From Xylanibacter ruminicola (GTDB lineage Bacteria > Bacteroidota > Bacteroidia > Bacteroidales > Bacteroidaceae), in assembly GCA_015060625.1 (NCBI GenBank), contig SUYC01000004.1, forward strand, positions 186,001-250,000: a DNA stretch of 64,000 nt, read 5' to 3'. The translations under genes were made by a program, and so were the position numbers. The notes beneath the pieces were generated by a model that was given only the letters and a program-made list of their open reading frames with translations, was not told the DNA's origin and ran no database searches. Shown one piece after another: positions 9,595-18,645 of this stretch (the first letter of the stretch is position 1; every line of letters starts with the position of its first letter).

Positions 9595-10104
9595 TTAAAT
9601 TGCTCTTCGAAGATTATTTCTTACCAGCATACGGGTGCGATAGATACGCGACTCAACAGCTCGCTTGGAAAGGTTGAGAGTCAGGGCTATCTCGTCGGCA
9701 CTCTTCTGCTCAAACCGGCTCAGCATATACGTCTTTCCGTCGAGTTCCGACATACCGTTCACCACTCTCATCTCGGCATTGAGCAGCTCTTTTATCTCGG
9801 TATCTTGCTGGGTATAGATTCTGTCGGTATCTCTTACCTGCATGTCATTTCTCACCTTATTAATATAGGCACGATGACGCAGATAATCGGTACGCTTCTG
9901 GTAAGCAATCACAACTGCCAGCGCCTTTAATTGCGAAATAACAATATCATCAATACCCATTATTTTTATAAACACATCATGAACCAGATCCTGACAGGTG
10001 TCTTCTGATATGCACGCCTGACGAAATATGGAGAACAACTCCAACCTGACTTCTTGATAAATGCGACCTATCACTTGTCGTTTTGTTGCGTTAATAGTTT
10101 GCAT
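9595..10104 (-). CDS. ECF-type RNA polymerase sigma factor
   Basis: A 169-residue protein with sigma region 2 (residues ~15-85: CQDLVHDVFIKIMG, then the KRTDYLRHR helix) and region 4 (residues ~110-165: KTYMLSRFEQKSADEIALTLNLSKRAVESRIYRTR). No FecR-type anti-sigma gene lies beside it, and the downstream SusC has no transducer domain. A Bacteroidetes promoter (10136-10167) precedes the gene, and it appears to head the operon sigma-lipoprotein-susC-susD-DUF4861 (28-base gap, no intervening promoter seen). It probably activates this locus or a remote one. Region 2 is less canonical than region 4, so the subfamily is uncertain. Confidence 0.85.
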   Translation of the reverse strand: MQTINATKRQVIGRIYQEVRLELFSIFRQACISEDTCQDLVHDVFIKIMGIDDIVISQLKALAVVIAYQKRTDYLRHRAYINKVRNDMQVRDTDRIYTQQDTEIKELLNAEMRVVNGMSELDGKTYMLSRFEQKSADEIALTLNLSKRAVESRIYRTRMLVRNNLRRAI

Positions 10105-10135
10105 ATAATTTGGTTTTAAATTTCATATTGCGGTG

Positions 10136-10167
10136 CAAAATTAGCACAAAAGAAAACGGCAAACAAG
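10136..10167 (-). promoter_or_regulatory. Promoter of the sigma factor-susCD operon
   Basis: The -7 box TAATTTTG is at 10136-10143 (minus strand) and the -33 box CTTG at 10164-10167, with 20 bases between them. The -33 box lies in the 3' arm of the terminator hairpin of the upstream regulator gene. Confidence 0.6.
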
Positions 10168-10187
10168 TATTTTCGCCTTGTTTACCG
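10151..10187 (-). terminator. Terminator of the sensor-AraC regulator gene
   Basis: An 11-bp stem (10157-10167 with 10177-10187, one G-U pair) and a 9-base loop are followed on the minus strand by TTTTCTTTT. The hairpin overlaps the -33 region of the next promoter. Confidence 0.7.
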
Positions 10188-10285
10188 CCATCTCGTTTAG
10201 CAATTACTCCAAATGGTTTAACCAACTATCAATCAGCAATTTAAGTAAAGTTCGTCTAATTTAGAAAAACTAACCAGGCAGAATC

Positions 10286-13081
10286 TTAGCCCTTTTTTCT
10301 CATATATTCGGCGGGAGTCATACCCTCAACCTTACGGAATGTTGAGAAGAAACTCGACTTTTTGAATCCACATTGCTCACTAAGGGCAGTGATGGTTACC
10401 CGTTTATGTTCACCTGCATCAACAAGGCGTTTAAACTCCTCCAGACGATAGTGGTTGATAAAGTCGTAATAATTCTCGTTCAGATAGAGATTGAACACCT
10501 GACTCAGTTTGGATGGCGAAAGATGCAGCTCATCGGCCAAATCCTTCATCTTCAAATCTACATTCCTATATACCCTGTTCTGCTCGATGTAGTTGCGCAT
10601 ACGGTTGACAATCTCCTCGCACTCCTGGTCATCAATGCGTACTTTCTGATATTTCTCGCTTTTGGCTTCGTCTCTGACAGCATCCTCGCCTGTTACCGAA
10701 GCCAGCTCGTGCTCTACGGCAATAAGTGCATCCTCAATCTCGTCGCGCTCACTCAACAGCACCTTGGTATTCTTCCGGTAGCGATAACCTATCCAAAGCA
10801 TAACAAGCAGAACAATTAATATAAGTAACTCTATGATGGCCAATGCCGACGGACGTACTACAACCTCGTAGCACGACTCGGTTCCGGAAATACCTGCCAG
10901 TCGGACACACAGCTGATGATGGCCCAACGACAAGCCTGACAACACCATCTGCTCGTTGGGCAACAAGGTGCGCCATTCTGCTTGGTCGATGCTATACTCG
11001 TATAAGCGCCCCTCTGGATTGGCATAATCAAGCAATACGGGTTCCATCAGCAACAAGTCGGCACCAAGATTCCAGTTCAAAACAATCCTTTGCTGCTCGT
11101 TGACAGCCATCTCATCACCCAACGAAAGCGTAGCACTGCCACGACGAATATTAAAGAGATTGATTTTGTAGCCGCTTGACTTGGCCCACGACTCAAACTG
11201 CGAGGGCAACAGATGATAGAGCCCTTCGGAAGTGGCTATCCATAGGCGATGACCATCGAAACTCATTTCGTTGATATGATGCCCCTTTAAGCCTGCACCA
11301 CTTCCCAGGCGAACCATGTTTTTACCCTCATAATCCACACGAAACAGTCCCATCTCGGAGTTGAGCCAAAAATGACCGTTCATGTCATCCACAAACTCAC
11401 GGCACCACACATCAGGCAATGTCATCGGAAGTATAAATTCGCCATAGTGCTTACGCTGGTAGTCGGTATAAAACACCTGCGGACCATTGCGCATGTAAAT
11501 CAAACCATCATGAGCAACAGTCCCACGGCACCAGGGTTGATGATGGAAAAAGTCGTCGGGAAAATCAGGATCGTCGATGATTTCCTTTGTTTTTCCACTA
11601 TACAGCGACAAGCCTTCGGCACCTGTAAGCCAGGCATTGCCTACCTTATCGAATGTGATATCGAGAATGATACCTCCTTGGATGTGCGAATTCTGCTCAG
11701 TAAACCATCTGTGCACACGACTGTCGTCAATCAGAAACAAGCCATCACCCGTTCCAACCCAAAGCAAACCATCGGGACCAATTTCCAAATCGCCAATGGC
11801 TGCTTTTTGCAGTGACGGAGCATAATCCAAACGGCGCAGGCTTAAGGTTCGGGGATTGAGCACGCCCATGCCACCATCATAGGTACCAATGTAATACTCG
11901 TCACGATAATACACGATGTTGTTGACAATATGACTGCCACCTAACTTATCTGGAGAAAAAAAGTAAGTTTTGCCATCCTTCACAAAATAGATGCCATTAT
12001 ATGTACCTATCACACCCTCATTACCATGAAAACAATAGCTACGCACATTTAAACCGGCAGTGGTGAAATCGCCAGCAGTGTATAATTGGAACAAGGAGTC
12101 GCTATGATAGATGTACGACAAACCATAACGCACCAGGCCAAACCAATCCACCCCATCGGCATCACGGTAATAGCAGTTTAAGGCATTTATCTGCAACCGG
12201 TGTGTACCATCGCTCCTGGAATTGAATTGATCTACGACATCGCCTGTCTTTGCATCAATCAGAAAAGCACCAGCACCATTAGTAGCCACACAGATATGAC
12301 CATCGCTGCTGCGACAAACTGAAGTAACGATATGCCCTACCTCGCTGATTTGCTTCACAGTGCGAGTTTGCAGGTCTAACACATATAGTCCATCGGTTCT
12401 GGTACCGATATAGCACTTGGTACCAACTATATCAAACTGGCTTGGGGTGGCACGCTCTGGTAGCAACTGCGCTATATTCTGACCTTTAAACTCACCAGTG
12501 GCAGGATTATAAAGGTAGAGTTCGTAGCGTCCCAACAACCAAATCTGGCCTTGCGCATCCTGCACATAGTGACGCACCACATTATCAATGCCATGGCGAC
12601 TCTCACCCAAGTGGATAGTGGATAACTTTTGGCCATCAAACACCTGCATACCCTGCCTGCCTCCGATAAACAGCGTGTCGCCTACGGCCATCAGGCACTC
12701 GGGTTTTAACACCTCGGGCAATGTGCGCTCAAAATGATTGCTGCCAGCAACGAGTTTAAACACACCGATATCAGTAGCTGCATAGATGGTGTGACTGCGG
12801 GTTTCGCAAAGGGCACTCACCGTTACCAAGCGATGCTTACTATCGGTAAGACTATAGCGCGCCAATCGCTTGCCGTTAAACATATTGATACCATTATCAG
12901 TAGCCAGCCATACCCTTCCACCATGATCCTTCATTACATGATAAACAGATTCGCCAGCCAGACCATCGGCCACCTTCAGCGTTCTCATCGCATCACCATC
13001 ATCAGCCCCCTTTACATAAGTAGCCGACAACATGAATAATATGGCGATTAAATGTCTAAGTAATACATTAGTAGTCATCAT
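10286..13081 (-). CDS. Membrane sensor-AraC hybrid regulator lacking kinase and receiver domains
   Basis: A 931-residue protein. After a signal/anchor helix come two-component-regulator propeller repeats (for example GGRVWLATDNGINMFNGKRL, LLWVGTGDGLFLIDD, HFWLNSEMGLFRVDYEGK; residues ~30-650) and a Y_Y_Y-type Ig domain. One transmembrane helix follows (AIIELLILIVLLVMLWIGY, about residues 743-764), then a coiled linker and an AraC-type HTH (residues ~830-931, ending GMTPAEYMRKKG). Hybrid two-component regulators of Bacteroides polysaccharide loci have the same ends but ~1300-1400 residues, with kinase and receiver between; both are absent here. It is therefore best read as a one-component transmembrane regulator sensing a glycan fragment in the periplasm. 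It likely controls the neighbouring sus genes. Confidence 0.9.
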   Translation of the reverse strand: MMTTNVLLRHLIAILFMLSATYVKGADDGDAMRTLKVADGLAGESVYHVMKDHGGRVWLATDNGINMFNGKRLARYSLTDSKHRLVTVSALCETRSHTIYAATDIGVFKLVAGSNHFERTLPEVLKPECLMAVGDTLFIGGRQGMQVFDGQKLSTIHLGESRHGIDNVVRHYVQDAQGQIWLLGRYELYLYNPATGEFKGQNIAQLLPERATPSQFDIVGTKCYIGTRTDGLYVLDLQTRTVKQISEVGHIVTSVCRSSDGHICVATNGAGAFLIDAKTGDVVDQFNSRSDGTHRLQINALNCYYRDADGVDWFGLVRYGLSYIYHSDSLFQLYTAGDFTTAGLNVRSYCFHGNEGVIGTYNGIYFVKDGKTYFFSPDKLGGSHIVNNIVYYRDEYYIGTYDGGMGVLNPRTLSLRRLDYAPSLQKAAIGDLEIGPDGLLWVGTGDGLFLIDDSRVHRWFTEQNSHIQGGIILDITFDKVGNAWLTGAEGLSLYSGKTKEIIDDPDFPDDFFHHQPWCRGTVAHDGLIYMRNGPQVFYTDYQRKHYGEFILPMTLPDVWCREFVDDMNGHFWLNSEMGLFRVDYEGKNMVRLGSGAGLKGHHINEMSFDGHRLWIATSEGLYHLLPSQFESWAKSSGYKINLFNIRRGSATLSLGDEMAVNEQQRIVLNWNLGADLLLMEPVLLDYANPEGRLYEYSIDQAEWRTLLPNEQMVLSGLSLGHHQLCVRLAGISGTESCYEVVVRPSALAIIELLILIVLLVMLWIGYRYRKNTKVLLSERDEIEDALIAVEHELASVTGEDAVRDEAKSEKYQKVRIDDQECEEIVNRMRNYIEQNRVYRNVDLKMKDLADELHLSPSKLSQVFNLYLNENYYDFINHYRLEEFKRLVDAGEHKRVTITALSEQCGFKKSSFFSTFRKVEGMTPAEYMRKKG

Positions 13082-13107
13082 TTACATTGTTTTGTTTCTT
13101 TAATGCG

Positions 13108-13115
13108 CAAAGATA
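13108..13115 (-). promoter_or_regulatory. -7 box for the sensor-AraC regulator
   Basis: TATCTTTG on the minus strand, 26 bases before the start at 13081. No exact TTTG is seen at the -33 spacing. Confidence 0.5.
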
Positions 13116-13161
13116 CAAAACACTTCTGTACTATCAGTATTTATCATATAACAATTAACCT

Positions 13162-15048
13162 TTATTGGCTAATTTTGATGGCAGCTCCGCCATTTGGCTG
13201 CAGTTGGATAGTAATAGGTTTGCCACGCTTGATTGTCTGAGTTCTGCAGGCTACTTGGGTACGACTATCAAGCGAGGGAGCATCGTTATATATCTGCACC
13301 CTATACCTTCCAGCTGAAAGAAAATCGGTGGGCACACTAATGGTGCGACGTTCGTTATTGTTCATACATCCCACAAACCAATCTTTTCCAGAGCGACGGG
13401 CCTGAACAATATACTCGCCAGGCTCACCAGCAAGTGCCAGACTTTCATCGAACACCGTAGGACAGTCTTTCCAAAACTGTAACTCAGCCTCACCACGATC
13501 AACAAAAGGTTGGTCATACCAGAAGTAAAACTGCAAAGGCGAGTAATAGACAGCTGCCATAGCCAACTGGTGCCCCTTGGTATTTTTCACTCTATTGTTG
13601 AAATAACATAATGTATAGTCGGCTGGCCCACAAAGAAAACGGGTAAAGGGCAGGATGGTGTTATGAACAGCATCAGGCATCTCTTCATTGCCACGCACCC
13701 CTTCTTGAGTCAACAGATGAGGATAGGTTCGCGACAAGCCTGTAGGACGGTATTCATCGTGAATATCCAACATCAAATGATACTTGGCACACTTCTCTAC
13801 GGCCTGATGCAGCCAGTTACTCCACTGCTGATTACCAACCTGTACAAATCCCATCTTAATGCCACTGATGCCCCACGACTGATATAACGGCAACAACTCA
13901 TCTAACTGACGATAGAGAGCACGCTGATTAACATATAACCACACCCCAATGCCCTGCTGGCGTGCATAAGCACAAACCTCAGGCATCGTAAAGTCGCGCG
14001 TGGCACTCACCCTACGAGCATCGCTAGCCACTTTACCTTCGGCACCATACCAACCTGCATCAAGTTCTACATAATCAAAACCAAACTGCTTACAGTAATC
14101 GATACTTCTGAAAATACCCTCCTTGGTAAGTTGTCCACTCCGAAAAGCCTTGCCTGGGCGCACCCACGACCAGTCTTGTTCACTGCGCTTTGAGTTCAGG
14201 TTCAGCACCATATCCTTATGATTGATCAAATCTATCGCACGATCGGCTGCCATGACCACACGCCATGGTGTATCATAAGGCGAGATGATATCGGCCCCAT
14301 CATACATGGCCACCTGTAATACCCCATCTGAAGCCAATCGGAACTTGCCACGCACATAGTCTTTCATGGCTGCCTCAAGCAGAGCAACATAGGTGCCATT
14401 AGGCAGCTTCATTAACAACGGGCGCTCGCTCTCAAACCAGTTGCCCGATAATGGTCGGTATTCGTATGGACCTTGTGCCCACTCCTCGTAATAAGCCATT
14501 GTGCCTGCAGGCATGGCAAACTGAGTGCGCTCGCCAGTAACATGCAAAAACAAACCATTAGAAGTCTCAGGGAAGTGATAACGAAAGGCGATACCCTCAT
14601 CGTAAGCACGCACAATGATATCCATAGCATAGTATTTTCGTTTATCATAGCCTTGGTCGATGCCTACCTGACCGCTACTGCCTTTCTCATAATGCAACAC
14701 CAACTGATTGTAGTTGTTGCGGATGGCAGCATTCTCGCCATAGAGTGGTGTCCAAGTGGTATCCACGGTAGAACGTTCCTCCCCTTTCAACACCAGATTG
14801 GCGCTCCAGTCCTCGAACTCACCACGAGGCACTGCTAAAGCAGACTCAAACAAACGGTTATCAATATCTACACCCAGACGGCTTTTCTCAACAATGGCCT
14901 TACCACGATAGTCGATACGATAGCTCATACCACTGATGGTGATGCTATACAACCCGTTAGGCGACGAAATACTTTGCGACACAATGGTTCTGACACAGAG
15001 CACCAACAACAAAGAAAGGATTATAAGCTTTTTCATCATAACACTCAT
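13162..15048 (-). CDS. Glycoside hydrolase family 97 (alpha-galactosidase/alpha-glucosidase type)
   Basis: About 628 residues with a signal peptide (MMKKLIILSLLLVLCVRTIVSQ). ATG codons at 15048, 15039 and 15036 are all possible starts; an extension further upstream in the frame has no support. The GH97 pattern is clear: an N-terminal beta-sandwich (SPNGLYSITISGMSYRIDYRGK), a (beta/alpha)8 barrel with FDYVELDAGWYG, LMLDIHDEYRPTGLSRTYPH (near 13750) and TQEGVRGNEE, then a C-terminal beta domain. The Asp in LDIHDE occupies the position used as nucleophile by retaining GH97 enzymes (BT1871-type alpha-galactosidase); inverting SusB-type enzymes use glutamates. The protein is probably periplasmic and removes terminal alpha-linked sugars from imported oligosaccharides. 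Specificity is inferred. Confidence 0.88.
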   Translation of the reverse strand: MSVMMKKLIILSLLLVLCVRTIVSQSISSPNGLYSITISGMSYRIDYRGKAIVEKSRLGVDIDNRLFESALAVPRGEFEDWSANLVLKGEERSTVDTTWTPLYGENAAIRNNYNQLVLHYEKGSSGQVGIDQGYDKRKYYAMDIIVRAYDEGIAFRYHFPETSNGLFLHVTGERTQFAMPAGTMAYYEEWAQGPYEYRPLSGNWFESERPLLMKLPNGTYVALLEAAMKDYVRGKFRLASDGVLQVAMYDGADIISPYDTPWRVVMAADRAIDLINHKDMVLNLNSKRSEQDWSWVRPGKAFRSGQLTKEGIFRSIDYCKQFGFDYVELDAGWYGAEGKVASDARRVSATRDFTMPEVCAYARQQGIGVWLYVNQRALYRQLDELLPLYQSWGISGIKMGFVQVGNQQWSNWLHQAVEKCAKYHLMLDIHDEYRPTGLSRTYPHLLTQEGVRGNEEMPDAVHNTILPFTRFLCGPADYTLCYFNNRVKNTKGHQLAMAAVYYSPLQFYFWYDQPFVDRGEAELQFWKDCPTVFDESLALAGEPGEYIVQARRSGKDWFVGCMNNNERRTISVPTDFLSAGRYRVQIYNDAPSLDSRTQVACRTQTIKRGKPITIQLQPNGGAAIKISQ

Positions 15049-15083
15049 TTTATTCTTATTTATAATTAATACGAAGACAACCA

Positions 15084-15091
15084 CAAAGATA
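15084..15091 (-). promoter_or_regulatory. -7 box for the GH97 gene
   Basis: TATCTTTG on the minus strand, about 36 bases upstream of the GH97 start at 15048, in the divergent region shared with the GH88 gene. No clean -33 box is seen. Confidence 0.5.
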
Positions 15092-15158
15092 CGCAAAAAA
15101 ATCAATAACTTTTTTTGCGTAAGAATCGCTTTTTACACGTATTAATAAAAAAACATAG

Positions 15159-16391
15159 ATGAAAAAAATATTATTTGCCGCTATTGTAGGTTGCTGTTTT
15201 GTTGCTTGCAGCAGTACCTCGCCCCAAAGCTTAGATGCCGACAAGGAGATTGGCTATTGTATAAAACAGACAAACAGAGCACTCATTGGTATGCAACAAG
15301 CAGATGGTGCATACAACTACACCATGCAACCACGTAACATCTTACAGAACCAACAACAGTGGAATTGTCGCCAAACCAGTGCTCAAGAATGGTGTTCTGG
15401 TTTTTGGTCAGGTATTCTATGGATGAACTATGCCATCACACGTGATAGCAACATCCGCCAACAAGCCGAAGGGTTCACTCATGCACTCAATCATCTGGCA
15501 CAACAACCTGTATTCGACCACGACTTAGGATTTCTGATGCTAACCAGCTATGGAAAGGGATATGAGCTGACCCATCAAGCCGCCTACAAAAAACTATTAC
15601 TAAATGCTGCCGACTCGTTAGCTACCCTTTACAATCCTACAGTTGGCACCATTCTAAGTTGGCCACGACACGTAAAGGATTATGGTGGTCATAACACCAT
15701 AATGGACAATATGATCAATCTGGAGTTGCTGTTCTGGGCTGCTGAAAATGGGGGACGACCAGAACTGCGCGACATCGCCATCAAACATGCCGAAACAACC
15801 ATGAATTATCAATTCCAAGATGATGGGACATGTTACCATGTGGCTGTTTACGACACACTTACAGGTGATTTTATAAAAGGTGTAACACATCAAGGCTATG
15901 CCGATTCATCCATGTGGTCGCGAGGACAGTCGTGGGCCATCTATGGCTTTACCATGGTTTATCGTTTCACCAAAGACAAACGGTTTCTCGACTTCGCCCA
16001 AAAAGTAACTAATATTTATCTTAAGCGCCTGAAAGAAACCAGTAAAGACTGGGTGCCCCTGTGGGACATGGATGATCCCAGAGGCACCCAGGCACCGAAA
16101 GATGCGTCGGCAGCCTGCATCGTGGCAAGCGCCCTGTTGGAACTCTGCCAGTATGTAGAAAATCCAACGGCGATGCAATATCGCCAGGCGGCAACAGCAA
16201 TGCTTACCGATTTAAGCTCAGATAAGTATCAGAGTCGTGACAAAAACGTGAGCTTTCTCATGCATGCCACTGGTCACCATCCTGCAGGAAGCGAGATTGA
16301 TGCCAGCATCATCTATGCCGACTATTACTATCTTGAAGCCCTACTCAGGTTTAGAAGTTCTTGCGGACGCCCTGCCACTCGGGGAACTTGA
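15159..16391 (+). CDS. GH88 unsaturated glucuronyl hydrolase, lipoprotein
   Basis: A 410-residue protein with a lipoprotein-like N-terminus (candidate Cys17 in FVACSS). The (alpha/alpha)6 barrel of GH88 is shown by EWCSGFWSGILWMNYA, FDHDLGFLMLTSYG (Asp122), IMDNMINLELLFWAA (Asp183), HQGYADSSMWSRGQSWAIYG and DSSAAC-like DASAACIVASALLEL. Asp122 and Asp183 match the two catalytic Asp residues of Bacillus UGL. It removes the 4,5-unsaturated uronic acid that polysaccharide lyases leave at the non-reducing end, which fits the lyase-like domain at the window start. Its last ~13 codons overlap the 3' end of the convergent hydrolase gene, and the tail SSCGRPATRGT looks non-native. Confidence 0.9.
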   Translation: MKKILFAAIVGCCFVACSSTSPQSLDADKEIGYCIKQTNRALIGMQQADGAYNYTMQPRNILQNQQQWNCRQTSAQEWCSGFWSGILWMNYAITRDSNIRQQAEGFTHALNHLAQQPVFDHDLGFLMLTSYGKGYELTHQAAYKKLLLNAADSLATLYNPTVGTILSWPRHVKDYGGHNTIMDNMINLELLFWAAENGGRPELRDIAIKHAETTMNYQFQDDGTCYHVAVYDTLTGDFIKGVTHQGYADSSMWSRGQSWAIYGFTMVYRFTKDKRFLDFAQKVTNIYLKRLKETSKDWVPLWDMDDPRGTQAPKDASAACIVASALLELCQYVENPTAMQYRQAATAMLTDLSSDKYQSRDKNVSFLMHATGHHPAGSEIDASIIYADYYYLEALLRFRSSCGRPATRGT

Positions 16392-17406
16392 GTTTGAGGT
16401 ACTCATCGTCGAGGAAAAGCGCCGACTGACCTACCTGACCTTTGAGCTGCCAGTCTAACCATTTCACTACGGCCTTGGCATAGTTGCCGCCATGGGCCTC
16501 GTAATAGGTGCCGCTATGACCATCTTTGGAGTTGAGCATCACCACAGGGATATCGTCGGCTATACGCTCGAAATCTTTCTGGGCATTGGCATAGGCGATA
16601 TCGGCCGGACCACCTATCATATAGAACATGGGCTGGTGTAGATTTTTGAGGCACTCCTTGGTGGCTCCCATCATCTCCATGTCGCCAATACCGGTGTTGA
16701 GCATCACACAGGTGCGGATGCGGGGGTCGTAGGCGATGGCAAGCACCTGGGCTCCACCACACGACTGACCCATGGCGGCTACATGCTGCAGATCGAGACA
16801 GTGGTAATACTCGGAGCCTGCAGCGGCATTCTGCTCGGTGAGCCAATCGAGCACTTCGAGCAGCATCTTGGGATAGGTGCGGAACTGGGGGGCGGCGGGC
16901 TGCTGCTTCTTGGCTTTCTTGGCGGCCTTGGCTGCCTGGGCGCGCTGCTGGGCTGCCTGCTCGTCGCGAGCCTTTTTCTCCTCGGGGGTGAGGGGCAGAA
17001 TCTTCTCGCCATTGGCCATCACCACCTCGCCCTTGGTTTCGGGATAGGCCGACTTGAGCACACCACGCCACTGGGCCATGACATCAGCCTCGTCGTAAGG
17101 ACCGATGGCTGCAGCCACATAGCCATACGAGGCTACCTCGCTGAGCAGCAGGCGCATCTCGACATTATTATTGAAACAGGCGCCATTGGCATAGACAATG
17201 ACTGGCAGGGCGCCTTTCTGGGCTACCAACTGCTGAAGGTTCTGAGGGCGATAAACGGTGAAACCGGGGCACGAAGCATCGCCGACAACCTCGGACTTAA
17301 ACGGGCCTGTGCCGCCCTCTTCTACAATTTGTTTATGAACTGTCTGGGCTTTAACCATCCCAGCACTCACTGCAAACAGCATAGCTGATAATAGTAACTT
17401 TTTCAT
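16351..17406 (-). CDS. Secreted alpha/beta-hydrolase (esterase-like) with an Ala/Lys/Gln-rich insert
   Basis: A 351-residue protein with a signal peptide (cleavage after MVKA, residue 20). An alpha/beta-hydrolase fold is indicated by PVIVYANGACFNNN (oxyanion region), the nucleophile elbow GQSCGGAQ (Ser215), GGPADIAY (Asp269) and KDGHSGTYYE (His297). It resembles chlorophyllase/acetylxylan-esterase-like Bacteroidetes proteins; the substrate is unknown. Residues ~141-174 form a charged low-complexity stretch (EEKKARDEQAAQQRAQAAKA and onward) between the lid region and the nucleophile strand, probably a surface helix. It may deacylate glycans of the neighbouring locus, but it has its own promoter. 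Confidence 0.75.
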   Translation of the reverse strand: MKKLLLSAMLFAVSAGMVKAQTVHKQIVEEGGTGPFKSEVVGDASCPGFTVYRPQNLQQLVAQKGALPVIVYANGACFNNNVEMRLLLSEVASYGYVAAAIGPYDEADVMAQWRGVLKSAYPETKGEVVMANGEKILPLTPEEKKARDEQAAQQRAQAAKAAKKAKKQQPAAPQFRTYPKMLLEVLDWLTEQNAAAGSEYYHCLDLQHVAAMGQSCGGAQVLAIAYDPRIRTCVMLNTGIGDMEMMGATKECLKNLHQPMFYMIGGPADIAYANAQKDFERIADDIPVVMLNSKDGHSGTYYEAHGGNYAKAVVKWLDWQLKGQVGQSALFLDDEYLKLKFPEWQGVRKNF

Positions 17407-17452
17407 TTTTACGTTAGGTTTACTGTAATATTACGTTATTTTTAATCGATGG

Positions 17453-17483
17453 CAAAGGTACACAAAAAAAGCCACCCGACAAA
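17453..17483 (-). promoter_or_regulatory. Promoter of the alpha/beta-hydrolase gene, inside the gapA terminator
   Basis: The -7 box TACCTTTG is at 17453-17460 and the -33 box TTTG at 17480-17483 (minus strand), with exactly 19 bases between. The -33 box is the loop of the gapA terminator hairpin. Confidence 0.7.
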
Positions 17484-17493
17484 ATCGAGTGGC
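17464..17493 (-). terminator. gapA terminator
   Basis: A 9-bp stem (17471-17479 with 17485-17493, one G-U pair) and a 5-base loop are followed on the minus strand by seven T's, 27 bases after the gapA stop. Confidence 0.8.
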
Positions 17494-17519
17494 TTAAAAT
17501 ATGTCAATTAAGAATAATC

Positions 17520-18545
17520 TTATTTGAGCTCAGCGAGGTACTTGATAGTACGAACCATCTGAGATGTGTAAGAGTTCTCGTTGTCGTACCAAGAAACAAC
17601 CTGTACGAGTGAGTTGCCGTCCTCCATCTTGCTTACCATGGTCTGGTTAGCGTCGAAGAGTGAACCGTACTTCATACCGATGATGTCGCTTGAAACGAGC
17701 TTCTCCTCAGTGTAACCGAAGCTCTCGTTGGCAGCAGCCTTCATGGCAGCGTTGATGCTCTCAACAGTTACATCACCCTTAACAACAGCGTGCAGGATAG
17801 TTGTAGAACCTGTTGGAGTTGGAACGCGCTGAGCAGCACCGATGAGCTTACCGTTGAGCTCAGGAATTACGAGACCGATAGCCTTAGCAGCACCTGTTGA
17901 GTTAGGAACGATGTTCTGAGCACCAGCACGAGCGCGCTGAACATCACCCTTGCGCTGAGGACCGTCGAGGATCATCTGGTCACCTGTGTAAGCGTGAACA
18001 GTTGTCATGATACCGCTCTGGATTGGAGCGAGGTCGTTCAGAGCCTTTGTCATAGGAGCCAAGCAGTTTGTTGTACAAGAAGCAGCGCTGATAACAGTGT
18101 CAGCAGGAGTCAGAGTCTTGTGGTTTACATTGTAAACGATAGTAGGCAGATCGTTACCAGCAGGAGCAGAGATAACAACCTTCTTAGCACCAGCAGTGAG
18201 GTGAGCAGAAGCCTTCTCCTTAGATGTGTAGAAACCTGTGCACTCCAGAACTACATCTACATCCAGCTTACCCCAAGGCAGCTCAGCAGCGTTAGGAATA
18301 GCATAGATAGTGATCTTCTTACCATCAACTACGATGTAATCCTCACCAGCCTCTACAGTGTGCTTGTTCTCACCAATCTTGCCGCAGAAACCACCCTGAG
18401 CGGTATCGTACTTCAGCAGGTGAGCGAGCATCTTAGGACTTGTCAAGTCGTTGATAGCTACTACTTCATAACCTTCAGCCTCGAACATCTGACGGAATGC
18501 GAGACGACCAATACGGCCAAAACCGTTAATTGCTACTTTTGTCAT
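17520..18545 (-). CDS. gapA: Type I glyceraldehyde-3-phosphate dehydrogenase
   Basis: A 341-residue cytoplasmic glycolytic enzyme that oxidises glyceraldehyde-3-phosphate with NAD and phosphate. The N-terminal Rossmann fold is seen in [17 protein letters not shown]; Asp33 in INDLTS suggests NAD preference. The catalytic Cys157 is in [18 protein letters not shown], followed by [13 protein letters not shown] and [17 protein letters not shown]. The length is normal. Codon use looks highly optimised compared with neighbours, as expected for an abundant protein. It is monocistronic, with a -7 box at 18626-18633 and its own terminator. Confidence 0.98.
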   Translation of the reverse strand: MTKVAINGFGRIGRLAFRQMFEAEGYEVVAINDLTSPKMLAHLLKYDTAQGGFCGKIGENKHTVEAGEDYIVVDGKKITIYAIPNAAELPWGKLDVDVVLECTGFYTSKEKASAHLTAGAKKVVISAPAGNDLPTIVYNVNHKTLTPADTVISAASCTTNCLAPMTKALNDLAPIQSGIMTTVHAYTGDQMILDGPQRKGDVQRARAGAQNIVPNSTGAAKAIGLVIPELNGKLIGAAQRVPTPTGSTTILHAVVKGDVTVESINAAMKAAANESFGYTEEKLVSSDIIGMKYGSLFDANQTMVSKMEDGNSLVQVVSWYDNENSYTSQMVRTIKYLAELK

Positions 18546-18625
18546 TTTCTTAATTATTTAATTGGGTTATACCTAAATTACTAACTTTTTTCGCCTAAAA
18601 AATGAATTTTTTTTGATTTCGGATG

Positions 18626-18633
18626 CAAAGTTA
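18626..18633 (-). promoter_or_regulatory. -7 box of gapA
   Basis: TAACTTTG on the minus strand, 80 bases upstream of the gapA ATG. It faces away from the mscL -7 box only 12 bases away, so the two promoters overlap. Confidence 0.6.
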
Positions 18634-18645
18634 CAAAATTATTCC

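Noticed and set aside
16514..17071. A 185-codon frame in another register of the hydrolase gene
   Set aside because: Arg/Ser/Pro-rich out-of-frame translation of a GC-rich gene; the hydrolase frame carries the catalytic motifs.
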